Shown here: positions 38,193 to 47,409 of the stretch, one piece after another
Numbering within the stretch: position 1 is the first letter of the stretch
How the letters are laid out: the number at the start of each line of letters is the position of its first letter
Origin: Serinibacter arcticus
GTDB lineage: Bacteria; Actinomycetota; Actinomycetes; Actinomycetales; Beutenbergiaceae
Direction: 5' to 3'
Length of the DNA stretch: 64,000 nt
Assembly (NCBI RefSeq): GCF_003121705.1
Contig: NZ_PYHR01000002.1
Span: forward strand, 186,001-250,000
Translations under genes and position numbers: made by a program
Notes under the pieces: model-generated
Database searches by the model: none
What the model was told of the DNA's origin: nothing
Seen by the model: only the letters and a program-made list of their open reading frames with translations

Positions 38193-39157
38193 GCCGCTCC
38201 TTCGCTGTGCTCGGCCACCAGCGCGGCGGCCGAGGCGAGGTCGTCGGGGGTCTTGATGGCCACGCGGGCCACGTCGGGAAGGGTACGCCGGGCGAGGCCG
38301 GCCAGGACGCCGCCGGGGGCGAGCTCCACCAGGCCGGTGACGCCGAGCGCGCCGAGCCGGTCCTGGCACAGGTCCCAGCGCACCGGCGAGACGATCTGCG
38401 ACGAGAGGCGGCGAAGCACCTCGGTCCGGTCGCCGAAGCCGACGCCGTTACCGCCGTCGGGGGCGACGGCGAGCCCGCCGTCGGTGTTGGACAGCAGCGT
38501 CAGCCGGGGGTGCTCCGCCGTCCACTCGGCCACGACGGCCTCGAAGCTCTCGTGCGCGGTCGCCATCAGCGGCGTGTGGAACGCCCCGGCGACCTGCAGC
38601 GGGACGACGCGGGCCTTGGCGGGCGGGCCGGCGGCCAGGGCCGCCAGCGCCTCGTGCGAGCCGGCCGCGACGACCTGACCGGCACCGTTGACGTTCGCGG
38701 GCCAGGCGCCCGCGCGCTCGATGGCCGCGAGGACCTCGTCGGGGTCGCCCCCGAGCAGGGCGGTCATGCCGGACGGGTTGGCCGCGGCGGCCTGGGCCAT
38801 GAAGCGCGCCCGGGCGGAGACCAGGGCGACGGCGGACGCGGCGTCGAACAGGCCGGCCACCGAGGCGGCGGCGAACTCGCCGACGGAGTGACCGGCGGCG
38901 ACGTCCACGAACGAGGCGGCGTCACGGCCGGCCGCGAGCGCGTGGAACGCGATCAGCGACGTCGCCACGATGAGCGGCTGCGCGATCGCGGTGTCGCGGA
39001 TCGTGTCGGCGTCGGAGACGGTGCCGTGGGTCGTCAGGTCGGTGCCGGAGGCCTCGCTCAGGGAGTCGAGGAGCTCGGGCACACCGTCGAGGTCGAGCCA
39101 CGGGGAGAGCATGCCGGGGGACTGGGCGCCCTGTCCGGGCGCGAGGATGGCGAGCAC
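38189..39157 (-). CDS. fabD: malonyl-CoA:ACP transacylase
   Basis: Loads malonate onto acyl carrier protein; 322 residues from GTG 39157. Motifs are LAPGQGAQSPGM at the start, AGHSVGEFAAA with the catalytic Ser, and VAGAFHTPLM with the catalytic His. The insertion AVAPDGGNGVGFGDRTEVLRRL near residue 235 is longer than in E. coli but usual in Actinobacteria. First enzyme gene of the operon, 78 nt after the regulator. Confidence 0.95.
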   Translation of the reverse strand: MLAILAPGQGAQSPGMLSPWLDLDGVPELLDSLSEASGTDLTTHGTVSDADTIRDTAIAQPLIVATSLIAFHALAAGRDAASFVDVAAGHSVGEFAAASVAGLFDAASAVALVSARARFMAQAAAANPSGMTALLGGDPDEVLAAIERAGAWPANVNGAGQVVAAGSHEALAALAAGPPAKARVVPLQVAGAFHTPLMATAHESFEAVVAEWTAEHPRLTLLSNTDGGLAVAPDGGNGVGFGDRTEVLRRLSSQIVSPVRWDLCQDRLGALGVTGLVELAPGGVLAGLARRTLPDVARVAIKTPDDLASAAALVAEHSEGAA

Positions 39158-39235
39158 GTCTCCAGCATGCCGCGCCGGACCCGTCGTGGTGGGATGACGA
39201 CGCGGACAAGGGCGCGCGTGTCGTTTGTAGGTTTC

Positions 39236-40405
39236 CTACGAGGCGCCGCTCGAGCCGGCGCCGAGGCGCCCGAGCACGAGGGCGATCTGGAGGACGAATC
39301 CCTCGCGCGCGTCCATCGCGTCCCAGCCGGAGACCTGGGCGATGCGGCGCAGCCGGTAGCGGACCGTGTTGGGGTGCACGAACAGGGTCCGCGCGGCCGC
39401 CTCCAGCGAGCGACCGGACTCCAGGTAGGCGGCGAGGGTCTCCACGAGGGGACCCGGGGCGGCGTCCAGCAGGTCGTGCACCTCGCGCAGCGCGGTGAGG
39501 GCCTCGGCGTCCCCGGCGAGCGCACGCTCGGGCAGCAGGTCGGCCGCCAGCGCGGGTCGGGGGGCGTCGGGCCAGCCGCGCGCCGCCGTGAGGCCGGCCA
39601 GGGCGATGCGGGCGGAGCGACCCGCGCGGGTGACGTCGGCGACCTCGGGCCCCAGCACCACCGGACCCGCCGAGAACCTCGGCAGCAGTGCCTCGGCCGA
39701 CCGGCGCAGGTCGCCCTGGCCGCCCAGCACCACGATGATGCGGTCGCCGTGGATCCCGACGAGCGCGTCGGCGGCCGTGCGGCGGGCGGCCCGTCGCAGG
39801 TCGGCCGCCATGCCCTCGTCGATCGGCCCCTCGACGGTGCCGACCATCGTCAGGACAGCGCCCGTGCCGCTCCAGCCCAGGGCCGCGACGCGCGAGCGGA
39901 GACCGTCGTCGTCGCCCCGCAGCAGCGAGTCGACGGCGAGCGCCTCCATCCGCGCGTCCCACGCGCCGCGCGCCTCGGCGGCGCGGGCGTAGACCTCGGC
40001 GGCCGAGAAGGCGACCTCCCGGGAGTACACCAGCACGGCCTCGCGCAGCTGCGAGGCGCGCGCGGGGGAGGCGATCTCGTCGGTGTGCTCCTCGACGATC
40101 TCCACCACGATCCGCACCAGCGCGAGCGCGTGCTGCAGCGAGATCGACCGGATCAGCTCGGGCGGGGCGGCCCGGAAGATCTCGGCGGCGTTGTAGGTGG
40201 TGGGGGCCGGGTTCTCGTACCAGTCGATGAACGTCGTGATGCCCGAGGTGGCGACGAGGCCGATCCAGGACCGGTCGTCGGCGGGCAGGGCGCGGTACCA
40301 CGCGACGTCGGAGTCCAGCCGGCGCAGGGCGGCGGCGGTGAGGACGTCGGTGCGGCCGCGCAGGCGACGGATCGTCTCGGCATCGGCGCTGCGTCGGACT
40401 CCCAC
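39236..40405 (-). CDS. fasR: PucR-type HTH regulator, FasR-like
   Basis: A ~389-residue regulator. The C-terminal DNA-binding part (LVETLAAYLESGRSLEAAARTLFVHPNTVRYRLRRIAQVSG) is the PucR helix-turn-helix. The middle is a GGDEF-like fold without catalytic residues. The N-terminus contains DVAWYRALPADDRSWIGLVATSGITTFIDWY, as in Streptomyces FasR, the activator of fabD-fabH-acpP-fabF. Its place directly upstream of that operon on the same strand supports this. GTG 40405 was chosen because a TAGGCT box sits 7 nt upstream; earlier in-frame codons run through Arg repeats. Confidence 0.85.
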   Translation of the reverse strand: MGVRRSADAETIRRLRGRTDVLTAAALRRLDSDVAWYRALPADDRSWIGLVATSGITTFIDWYENPAPTTYNAAEIFRAAPPELIRSISLQHALALVRIVVEIVEEHTDEIASPARASQLREAVLVYSREVAFSAAEVYARAAEARGAWDARMEALAVDSLLRGDDDGLRSRVAALGWSGTGAVLTMVGTVEGPIDEGMAADLRRAARRTAADALVGIHGDRIIVVLGGQGDLRRSAEALLPRFSAGPVVLGPEVADVTRAGRSARIALAGLTAARGWPDAPRPALAADLLPERALAGDAEALTALREVHDLLDAAPGPLVETLAAYLESGRSLEAAARTLFVHPNTVRYRLRRIAQVSGWDAMDAREGFVLQIALVLGRLGAGSSGAS

Positions 40406-40412
40406 GACGATC

Positions 40413-40418
40413 AGCCTA
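40413..40418 (-). promoter_or_regulatory. leaderless -10 box (TAGGCT) of fasR
   Basis: On the minus strand, TAGGCT ends 7 nt before the GTG at 40405. Confidence 0.5.
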
Positions 40419-40514
40419 CGGCGTCGCCGCCGGCCGCCGCTCGCGCGCTGTTGTAGACCTGCCACAACGCGAGGTCCTGACGAACTCGCCACTGTGCTTG
40501 CGGCGTCGACCGGC

Positions 40515-40520
40515 TAGGGT
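40515..40520 (+). promoter_or_regulatory. leaderless -10 box (TAGGGT)
   Basis: TAGGGT ends 6 nt before the ATG at 40527; the spacer AAAGAA could alternatively serve as a poor ribosome site. Confidence 0.5.
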
Positions 40521-40526
40521 AAAGAA

Positions 40527-41177
40527 ATGGCATTGATGAGCTGGTTGCGCCGTCTCGGCGAACGCGAGTCCCGTCCTGCACCCGCCGAGCGGGTCCTCAC
40601 CCATCGCGAGAGCACTCCCGCGGAGCACGAGCTGCGTGAGCAGCTGGCGCACGACCCCAACGACGAGGCCGCGTTCGACGCCCTCGTCGAGATCGTCCGC
40701 GAGCGCGCGGACGAGGGGACGCACCTCGACCCCCTGACCGCCGCCCCCGAGACCCCCGTCGCTCAGGACCACGCCGTGTGGGCCCTGGCGGAGGAGCTCG
40801 CGGGTCAGCCGCGCGCGTGGCTGCCGCTCATCGTCCTCGCGCGGCTGTCGCTCGAGGCCGACCACGAGTCCGCCATGCGCCGCCTGCACCTCGCGTGCGA
40901 GCGCGAGACCACCGGGCTGGCGCTGACGCACGCCGTCGCGATGCTGCGCGACGCCGACGCCCCCGCCGAGGCCATCGCCTTCGGCGTCTCCCACTGGGAG
41001 CTCGCGTCCCGCGACCCCGAGGCCGGGGGAGAGGTCGTCCTGGCGGCGCTGGAGACGGGCCGTATCGAGGAGGCCCGCCGCCTGCTGGACTCGCTCGAGG
41101 CCACCACGCCGGCGCTCAGCGCCCGCATCGGCGACCTGAACCGCCTCGTCGAGGCCGCGGAGGACCGCACCGCCTGA
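40527..41177 (+). CDS. helical-repeat hypothetical protein
   Basis: A 216-residue, mainly helical protein. After a basic start (MALMSWLRRLGERESRP) comes a Leu/Ala-rich series of helix pairs (HELREQLAHDPNDEAAFDALVEIVRERA, AWLPLIVLARLSLEADHESAMRRLHLACERETTGLALTHAVAML, GEVVLAALETGRIEEARRLLDSLEA) resembling tetratricopeptide repeats. It is divergent from fasR and convergent with aceE. It is conserved at this spot in Actinobacteria as far as gene order suggests. Function unknown. Confidence 0.72.
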   Translation: MALMSWLRRLGERESRPAPAERVLTHRESTPAEHELREQLAHDPNDEAAFDALVEIVRERADEGTHLDPLTAAPETPVAQDHAVWALAEELAGQPRAWLPLIVLARLSLEADHESAMRRLHLACERETTGLALTHAVAMLRDADAPAEAIAFGVSHWELASRDPEAGGEVVLAALETGRIEEARRLLDSLEATTPALSARIGDLNRLVEAAEDRTA

Positions 41178-41208
41178 CCACCCGAGCCGCGAGCGCGGCC
41201 GACGCAGA

Positions 41209-41252
41209 CACGAGAGGGGCGGACCGGCATCAGCCGGTCCGCCCCTCTCGTG
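41209..41252. terminator. bidirectional intrinsic terminator
   Basis: A perfect 20-bp stem (41209-41228 with 41233-41252), loop ATCA, between the convergent hypothetical gene and aceE. Confidence 0.88.
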
Positions 41253-41270
41253 GTGCTCGGGGTGGTGACG

Positions 41271-44000
41271 TCAGGCGTCGCCGCCCGCGTTGCCGGTGGT
41301 GCCGGCGGTGACGTCGAGCAGGCGGTACTTCTCGATCGCCTTCGCCGGGGCGTCGGAGGCCACCTCGCCGCGGCGCGCGAGCACCTGCAGCGTCTTGACC
41401 ACCAGCGAGTGGCTGTCGATGAGGAAGTGACGACGCACGGCGGAGCGCGTGTCCGAGAGGCCGAAGCCGTCGGCACCGAGCGTCGCGTACTCGCCCGGGA
41501 TCCACGCTCGCAGCTGGTCGGGGACCAGGTGGTCGTAGTCCGACGTCGCCACGAACGGCCCGTTCGCACCCTGGAGCTTCTGGGTGAGGAACGGCACGGG
41601 AGCCTCGGCGCCCGGGTTGACGAACGCCTCGCGGTCGGCGCGCAGCGCGTCGCGGCGCAGCTCCGACCAGGAGGTCACCGACCACACGCCGGCACGCACG
41701 CCCCACTCCTCGGCGAGGATCTGGCGCGCCTCGAGCGCCCACGGCACCGCCACGCCGGACGCGAGCAGCTGGGCCTGGGGGCCCTCGCCCTCGGGCTCGG
41801 CGAGGTTGTAGATGCCGCGCAGGATGCCCTCGACGTCGACGTTCTCCGGCTCGACCGGCTGCACCATCGGCTCGTTGTACACCGTGAGGTAGTACATGAC
41901 GTTCGGGTCGCTCTCGAGACCCGAGACCCGGCTGGAGCCGTACATGCGCTCGATGCCGTCGCGGACGATGTGGCGGATCTCGTACCCGTAGGCCGGGTCG
42001 TAGTGGACGATCGCCGAGTTCGTGCCCGCCAGCAGCGGCGAGTGGCCGTCGGCGTGCTGGAGACCCTCACCCGTGAGGGTGGTGCGCCCCGCCGTCGCGC
42101 CGATGAGGAAGCCGCGCGTCAGCTGGTCCCCGGCCGCCCAGAACTGGTCGCCCGTGCGCTGGAAGCCGAACATCGAGTAGTAGATGTAGAACGGCACGAG
42201 CGCCTCGCCGTGCGTGGCGTAGGACGTGCCGACCGCCTGGAACGCGGAGGCCGAACCGGCCTCGTTGATCCCGGTGTGCATGATCTGACCCGCGTCCGAC
42301 TCCTTGTAGCTGAGCATGAGGTCGCGGTCCACGGACAGGTAGTTCTGACCGAGGGTGTTGAAGATCTTGGCGCTCGGGAAGATCGAGTCCAGGCCGAACG
42401 TGCGGGCCTCGTCAGGAATGATCGGGACGATCCGCTTGCCGAACTCCTTGTCCTTGACCAGGTCCTTGAACAGCCGGACGAACGCCATCGTGGTGGCGAC
42501 CTCCTGCTGTCCCGAGCCCTTGGCCAGGAGCTGGTACGTCTTGTCGCCGGGGACCTGCACGGGGGTGAAGGTCGAGCGACGCTCGGGCACGAAGCCGCCG
42601 AGCTCGCGACGACGCTCGAGCATGTACTCGATCTCGGGGGCGTCCGCGCCGGGGTGGAAGTACGGCGGGAGGTAGGGGTTCTCCTCCAGCTGCGCGTCCG
42701 TCAGCGGGATCTCGAGGGAGTCGCGCAGGAGCTTGGCGTCCTCGGGCTTGAGCTTCTTCATCTGGTGCGTGGCGTTGCGGGCCGCGAAGCCCGGGCCCAG
42801 GCCGTAGCCCTTGACCGTGTGCGCCAGGATGACCGTCGGGGCGCCCTTGAACTCGGTCGCGGCCTTGTAGGCGGCGTACACCTTGCGGGCGTCGTGGCCG
42901 CCGCGCTTCATGGCCCACAACGTGTCGTCGGAGAGGTCCTCGACCATCTCCTTCGTGCGCGGGTCGCGGCCGAAGAAGTGCTCGCGGATGAAGCCGCCCG
43001 ACTCCGCCTTGAAGGTCTGGTAGTCGCCGTCGGTCGTGGAGGACATGATGTCGACCAGCGCGCCGTCGGTGTCGCGGGCGAGCAGCTCGTCCCACTCGCG
43101 GCCCCAGACGACCTTGACGACGTTCCAGCCGGCGCCGCGGAAGAAGCCCTCGAGCTCGGTGATGATGCTGCCGTTGCCGCGAACCGGGCCGTCGAGGCGC
43201 TGCAGGTTGCAGTTGACCACGAACGTCAGGTTGTCGAGCTTCTGCTGGGCGGCGAGCTGCAGCATGCCGCGCGACTCGGGCTCGTCCATCTCGCCGTCGC
43301 CGAGGAAGGCCCACACGCGCTGCGCGCTGGTGTCCTTGATGCCGCGGAGCTCGAGGTAGCGGTTCGTCCACGCCTGGTAGATCGCGCCGGACGGGCCGAG
43401 ACCCATCGAGACGGTCGGGAACTCCCAGAAGTCCTGCATGAGGCGCGGGTGCGGGTAGGACGGCAGGCCGCCGCCCGGGTGGGACAGCTCCTGGCGGAAC
43501 CCGTCGAGGCGGTCGGCCGAGAGGCGACCCTCCATGAAGGCGCGGGCGTACATGCCGGGGGAGGCGTGACCCTGGAAGTAGATCTGGTCGCCACCGCCCT
43601 GGTGGTCCTTGCCCTGGAAGAAGTGGTTCAGGCCCACCTCGTAGAGCGTCGCGACGGACGCGTAGGAGGAGATGTGGCCGCCGACGCCGACGCCGGGGCG
43701 CTGGGCCCGGGTCACCATGACGGCGGAGTTCCACCGCAGGTAGTCGCGGTAGCGGTTCTCGATCGCCTCGTCACCGGGGTAGGAGGGCTCGGCGTCGACG
43801 TCGATCGTGTTGATGTGGGGCGTGGTCACCCCGCTGGGCACCGACAGGCCGCGCTTGGAGGCGCGGTCGATGACGGCGGAGATCACCGTCTGGGCGTGAT
43901 CCTCGCCCCTCGAGTCGACGAGGGCGTCGACGGAGTCGATCCACTCGGTGCGCTCCTCGGCGGCGTCGTCACCGGCGAAGGTGGAGTCTGATGCGGTCAC
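41271..44000 (-). CDS. aceE: pyruvate dehydrogenase E1, homodimeric type
   Basis: Decarboxylates pyruvate with thiamine diphosphate and feeds the E2 lipoyl domain; 909 residues, the usual length. Motifs are [26 protein letters not shown]; the thiamine-binding [12 protein letters not shown] with [17 protein letters not shown]; and [24 protein letters not shown] 44000 has GGAG at good spacing. Monocistronic, with a hairpin at its end, and divergent from DUF3052, an arrangement conserved in Streptomyces. Confidence 0.96.
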   Translation of the reverse strand: MTASDSTFAGDDAAEERTEWIDSVDALVDSRGEDHAQTVISAVIDRASKRGLSVPSGVTTPHINTIDVDAEPSYPGDEAIENRYRDYLRWNSAVMVTRAQRPGVGVGGHISSYASVATLYEVGLNHFFQGKDHQGGGDQIYFQGHASPGMYARAFMEGRLSADRLDGFRQELSHPGGGLPSYPHPRLMQDFWEFPTVSMGLGPSGAIYQAWTNRYLELRGIKDTSAQRVWAFLGDGEMDEPESRGMLQLAAQQKLDNLTFVVNCNLQRLDGPVRGNGSIITELEGFFRGAGWNVVKVVWGREWDELLARDTDGALVDIMSSTTDGDYQTFKAESGGFIREHFFGRDPRTKEMVEDLSDDTLWAMKRGGHDARKVYAAYKAATEFKGAPTVILAHTVKGYGLGPGFAARNATHQMKKLKPEDAKLLRDSLEIPLTDAQLEENPYLPPYFHPGADAPEIEYMLERRRELGGFVPERRSTFTPVQVPGDKTYQLLAKGSGQQEVATTMAFVRLFKDLVKDKEFGKRIVPIIPDEARTFGLDSIFPSAKIFNTLGQNYLSVDRDLMLSYKESDAGQIMHTGINEAGSASAFQAVGTSYATHGEALVPFYIYYSMFGFQRTGDQFWAAGDQLTRGFLIGATAGRTTLTGEGLQHADGHSPLLAGTNSAIVHYDPAYGYEIRHIVRDGIERMYGSSRVSGLESDPNVMYYLTVYNEPMVQPVEPENVDVEGILRGIYNLAEPEGEGPQAQLLASGVAVPWALEARQILAEEWGVRAGVWSVTSWSELRRDALRADREAFVNPGAEAPVPFLTQKLQGANGPFVATSDYDHLVPDQLRAWIPGEYATLGADGFGLSDTRSAVRRHFLIDSHSLVVKTLQVLARRGEVASDAPAKAIEKYRLLDVTAGTTGNAGGDA

Positions 44001-44267
44001 GGACTCTCCAGCTCATTGAGGTCGTGGCCCGCGCGGTAGCAGGGGCCGTTGCGTGATCCCCCGCGGTGGGCGGACCTGGACACGTGCGGACGGATCGTCC
44101 GGAGCGCCCGCAACAGCCTATCGAGACTGGGAGCCGGTTGCGGCCCGCGTGTCGGGTGGCGGACCAGCGCGCCCGGAAGGCACGGTGGCCCCGGCGGGCG
44201 GTAGTCTCGCGGAAACGTAACCGATGGACGTCACGACGAGTGACGCACACCACGAAAGGCAGTTGAC

Positions 44268-44696
44268 GTGACAGCGACGACCGACCCGGCGGCAAGTGGC
44301 GCCGGTCGACTGGGATTTTCCGCGGACCAGGTCATCCAGGAGTGGGGGTTCGACGACGACGTCGACCAGGACTTCCGCGACCAGCTCTCGGACGACGTCG
44401 GCGTGGAGCTGGTCGACGAGGACTACGGCGACGTGACCGACTCGGCCATCGTGTGGTGGCGGAGCGACGACGGTGACAGCACCGACCTGGAGGACCTCCT
44501 CGTCGACGCCGCCAGCGCCCTCGACGACGGCGGCCTGATCTGGGTGCTCGTCCCCAAGATGGGCACGCGGGGCCACGTCCCCGCCGCGGAGATCGGTGAG
44601 GCCGCGCAGACCGCGGGCCTGCAGCCGACCACCTCGCTCAGCGCAGCCCCCGGCTGGCTGGGCGTCCGCCTCGCCGCACCCGGCCGCGGCAAGTAG
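44268..44696 (+). CDS. DUF3052 family protein
   Basis: A 142-residue acidic actinobacterial protein of unknown function. The block LGFSADQVIQEWGFDDDVDQDFRDQLSDDVGVELVDEDYGDVTDSAIVWWRSDDGD, followed by DGGLIWVLVPKMGTRGHVPAAEIGEAAQTAGLQPT, defines DUF3052. The second half resembles the end of a methyltransferase-like fold. GTG 44268 follows GAAAGG. It lies 5 nt before the peroxiredoxin gene and divergent from aceE; the trio is a stable actinobacterial neighbourhood. Confidence 0.9.
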   Translation: MTATTDPAASGAGRLGFSADQVIQEWGFDDDVDQDFRDQLSDDVGVELVDEDYGDVTDSAIVWWRSDDGDSTDLEDLLVDAASALDDGGLIWVLVPKMGTRGHVPAAEIGEAAQTAGLQPTTSLSAAPGWLGVRLAAPGRGK

Positions 44697-44701
44697 CGCC
44701 C

Positions 44702-45139
44702 TTGGTCCCCGACCTCGCCCTGGCCCTGCCCTTCGGGCAGCAGGTCACGCTCGGGGAGCTCCGCGGGACACCGACCCTGCTGGTCTTCGTGCCGCTCGCG
44801 TTCTCGCCGATCTGCACGGGCGAGCTGCGCGACGTCGCCGACGCGCTTCCCTCGCTCGCCCCGGCCCGGGTGCTGGTGGTCTCGTGCGACTCGGCCGCCG
44901 CGCTCCACGCGTGGCGGGAGAGCGAGGGCGTGGGCGTCGAGGTCGCCTCCGACTTCTGGCCCCACGGGGCCGTCGCGCGGGCGTTCGACGCGTTCGACCC
45001 GGCACGCGGCTGGCCGGTGCGACGCACCGTGCTGCTCGACGGCGGAGGGGAGCCGGTGTGGTGCGACACGTCCCCCGGGGGCCGGCCGCGGGACGTGGGC
45101 GACGCCGTCGCCGCCGTCGCTCGCCTGACCCGCGGGTAG
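44702..45139 (+). CDS. peroxiredoxin, AhpE-like
   Basis: Thiol peroxidase of ~145 residues. The active-site stretch is VFVPLAFSPICTGELRDV with the peroxidatic Cys near residue 38 (PxxxSxxC form). No clear resolving Cys is placed as in 2-Cys enzymes, although CDS and WCDT occur later. The start is TTG 44702, 5 nt after the DUF3052 stop; no ATG or GTG lies in a better position, so coupling to DUF3052 is likely. Shorter at the C-terminus than typical AhpE. Confidence 0.83.
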   Translation: MVPDLALALPFGQQVTLGELRGTPTLLVFVPLAFSPICTGELRDVADALPSLAPARVLVVSCDSAAALHAWRESEGVGVEVASDFWPHGAVARAFDAFDPARGWPVRRTVLLDGGGEPVWCDTSPGGRPRDVGDAVAAVARLTRG

Positions 45140-45142
45140 CGT
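45137..45142 (+). promoter_or_regulatory. leaderless -10 box (TAGCGT)
   Basis: TAGCGT ends 7 nt before the GTG at 45150 and overlaps the peroxiredoxin stop. It favours that start over GTG 45141. Confidence 0.5.
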
Positions 45143-45149
45143 GGTCGAC

Positions 45150-46268
45150 GTGAGCCAGCCGACCGTCACCTCGACGTCCTCCCCGACGTACCCGCCGGGC
45201 AGCACGTACTCGGTGCCCGAGCCGCGCCGGGGGGCGGCGTTCAGCCCCGCGCAGGCGACCCCGTACGACCGGCTTCCCCGGACGCTGCGCTGGGAGTGGT
45301 GGCGCCCGCTCGTCGCACTGACGGTCTTCGGCGTCCTGGCCGTGATCGGCTCCGTCGCCGTGGTCGGCGTCGCGATGGTCGCCGTCGTGCTCGAGGGTGG
45401 CGCGGCCGGCCCCGCCCAGCTCGACGCCCTCCTGGACCGCCTGCTCGCGATCGACGCGACCGACTCCCTCGTCCTCGTGCTCTCGCTCGCCTCCATCGCC
45501 GTCTGGCTGCCCGCCGTCGCCGGTGCGCTGCGGATCGCGGGGATGCGCCCGATCGGCCACGTCTCGTCCGTCGTGCTGCGGCTGCGCTGGCGCTGGCTCC
45601 TCACGTGCAGCGTCCTCGCCGTCGCGACCCTCGCGCTCAGCCTCGGCCTGAGCTTCGGCCTCGGCGCACTGGTGGGGCAGAACGCGACGCCGGTCTGGAC
45701 CTCGTTCGACCGCCTCTGGCTCCCGCTCCTGATCATCATCCTGCTGGTGCCGTTCCAGGCCGCCGCCGAGGAGTACGTGTTCCGCGGGGTCCTCGTGCAG
45801 GCGCTCGGCTCGTGGCTCCCGCGCCGCGCGTGGTCCCGCGTCATCGTGGTCGTCGTGCCGACGATCGCGTTCGTCCTCAGCCACGGGTACGGCCTGTGGG
45901 GACTGCTGGACGTGGGCGTGTTCGCGCTCGCCGCGATGTGGGTCACCCTGCGCACCGGGGGCCTCGAGGCGGCGATCGCGCTGCACGTCGTCAACAACGT
46001 CGTCGTCTTCACGGCACTGGCCAGCGGCGCGTTCGGGACCACCGTCAACGGGGACGAGGGCGGGTCGCTCGCGGGCGTCCTCATCACCGTCATCACGTCG
46101 ATCGGGTACTGCTGGATCGTGGAGATCCTCGCGAACCGACGCGGCCTCGAGCGGACCTCGTCCTGGCCCGAGCGCGGACCCGTCGCGCCCCTGGCGCTGC
46201 CCGTCCCGCACCCCGTGGCGGGGTGGACCGGGACTCCCACGCACGACCTGGTCGGATCCGCGCGCTGA
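45150..46268 (+). CDS. CPBP family intramembrane glutamic endopeptidase
   Basis: A ~372-residue membrane protease of the CPBP (Abi) family. A Pro/Ser/Thr-rich cytoplasmic N-terminus of ~50 residues precedes eight or so membrane spans. The catalytic motifs are PFQAAAEEYVFRGVLVQAL (EExxxR), FVLSHGYG (His) and LEAAIALHVVNNVVVF (HxxxN). Family members process membrane proteins or contribute to bacteriocin self-immunity; the substrate here is unknown. GTG 45150 was preferred to 45141 because of the TAGCGT leaderless box. Confidence 0.87.
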   Translation: MSQPTVTSTSSPTYPPGSTYSVPEPRRGAAFSPAQATPYDRLPRTLRWEWWRPLVALTVFGVLAVIGSVAVVGVAMVAVVLEGGAAGPAQLDALLDRLLAIDATDSLVLVLSLASIAVWLPAVAGALRIAGMRPIGHVSSVVLRLRWRWLLTCSVLAVATLALSLGLSFGLGALVGQNATPVWTSFDRLWLPLLIIILLVPFQAAAEEYVFRGVLVQALGSWLPRRAWSRVIVVVVPTIAFVLSHGYGLWGLLDVGVFALAAMWVTLRTGGLEAAIALHVVNNVVVFTALASGAFGTTVNGDEGGSLAGVLITVITSIGYCWIVEILANRRGLERTSSWPERGPVAPLALPVPHPVAGWTGTPTHDLVGSAR

Positions 46269-46393
46269 GGCGATGGGGAGTTCTGCCCCCGGTTCGGTGC
46301 GGGAGTTCGGCCCGATTCCTCGTAGGGTTGACCCGACACCACATCGGACCGGCTGACTTCGGACCGACTCTGACAACACGAGGGGCAACACCC

Positions 46394-46720
46394 ATGTCGA
46401 AGCGCAACATCTTCCTGGTCCTGCCGATGGCGGCCGCGCTCGCCCTGTCGGCGTGCGGTGGCGGCAGCGGCGGCGCCGAGCGTCCGTCCGCCGACGAGAT
46501 CGCCGACGTCTTCACGTCCGGCGCCGAGGAGCTCGGCGGCGTGGCGCTGCCCGAGGAGCAGGCCACCTGCATCGCCGAGGCGCTCGAGGCCTCCGACGTC
46601 TCCGACGAGACGCTGCGCGCGATGGTCGACCTCGACGAGGACTACTCGCCGAGCGACGAGGAGACCACGCTCTTCACCGACACGATCACCTCGGCCGCCA
46701 CGGAGTGCGTCACGGGCTGA
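46394..46720 (+). CDS. small lipoprotein
   Basis: A 108-residue lipoprotein: signal MSKRNIFLVLPMAAALALSAC with lipobox Cys at 21, then a Gly linker and an acidic helical domain (ADEIADVFTSGAEELGGVALPEEQATCIAEALEASDVSDETLRAMVDLDEDY). Two further Cys (QATC, TEC) probably form a disulfide. It is similar in size and Cys spacing to small secreted actinobacterial proteins of unknown role. A TAGGGT promoter box lies near 46323, giving a ~65-nt leader. Confidence 0.75.
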   Translation: MSKRNIFLVLPMAAALALSACGGGSGGAERPSADEIADVFTSGAEELGGVALPEEQATCIAEALEASDVSDETLRAMVDLDEDYSPSDEETTLFTDTITSAATECVTG

Positions 46721-46786
46721 TCAGCACCACTCGTTCGCGGCGGTCCGCCACGTCCTTCGCCGGAAGGCGTGGCGGGCCGCCGTTCG

Positions 46787-46863
46787 GGGCTCATAGCTCA
46801 GCTGGTTAGAGCGCCACGCTTACACCGTGGATGTCGGGGGTTCGAATCCCTCTGGGCCCACCA
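46787..46863 (+). tRNA. tRNA-Val (TAC), integration site
   Basis: Cloverleaf with acceptor GGGCTCA/TGGGCCC, D arm AGCTCAGCTGGTTAGAGC, anticodon stem CCACG/CGTGG around CTTACAC (TAC), T arm GGGGGTTCGAATCCCTC, discriminator A and encoded CCA (46861-46863). A serine-recombinase remnant on the opposite strand reads into its 3' end, marking this gene as the likely attachment site of the island that follows. Confidence 0.97.
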
Positions 46864-47404
46864 CGGGCACAAGGCTCGAACCCTTGCCAACGGCATCGTT
46901 GGCTGGGGTTCGGGCCTTGTCGTTGTTCTGGGTCCAGTTGAGCGCGTTGGCGTTGACCTCGGGGTCGAGGAGCATCTCGAAGGGCCGGTTGTTCTCGACG
47001 AGGATTTCGTCGTCTTCGTCGATGTAGACCTTGGTGAAGAAGGCTTGGTTGCACAGTCGTCGGTTGGCGTCGTCGCAGCGCTGGTAGATGTCGGCGCAGC
47101 TAGCCAGAAGTCCGAGGGCGTCGTCGAGATGGGCGCGGGCGTCGGCGTAGTCGCCGTGGTGGGCGTCGATACGCCGGTTGAGGCCGTCGAGTTCGCCGAG
47201 GATGCTGTCTTGTTCTCGTTTGAGGACGGGTAGCGGGATGGCGTCGGCGTAGTGGGCTTGCATGAGCCAGTCTTGTTCGTGTTCGAGCCGGTCGCGGTGC
47301 TTGGTGAGGCGTTCGAGTTCGTCGGTTTCGGCGGCCATGGGTCGGTCGAACTCGTGGCGGAGCATCCCGGAGAGGGCTTCGCGCTGGGCGGGGCTGATCT
47401 GCAC
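46820..47404 (-). pseudogene. large serine recombinase, C-terminal remnant
   Basis: About 195 codons from GTG 47404 to a stop inside tRNA-Val. SPAQREALSGMLRHEFDRPMAAETDELERLTKHRDRLEHEQDWLMQAHYADAIPLPVLKREQDSILGELDGL is the coiled C-terminal region of actinobacterial large serine integrases. The catalytic serine-resolvase domain and zinc ribbon are absent; the frame is cut off where the + strand membrane gene begins (47410). The last ~20 residues (VVGPEGFEPPTSTV) are just antisense of the tRNA 3' end. It records the integration that placed this island here; it cannot act on its own. Confidence 0.8.
46869..46920. terminator. 24-position hairpin immediately after tRNA-Val
   Basis: Arms 46869-46892 and 46897-46920 pair at 23 of 24 positions (two G-U pairs, one T/T mismatch), loop GCAT. 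It starts 5 nt after the tRNA CCA and is followed by CGTTGTTCT. Probably the tRNA terminator, but it also lies inside the recombinase-remnant frame, so it could be part of the attachment site. Confidence 0.75.
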
Positions 47405-47409
47405 GCTAC

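Noticed and set aside
46820-46880. Conserved-looking peptide end VGPEGFEPPTSTV
   Set aside because: It is the antisense translation of the tRNA-Val 3' half, a frequent database artefact, not a protein motif.
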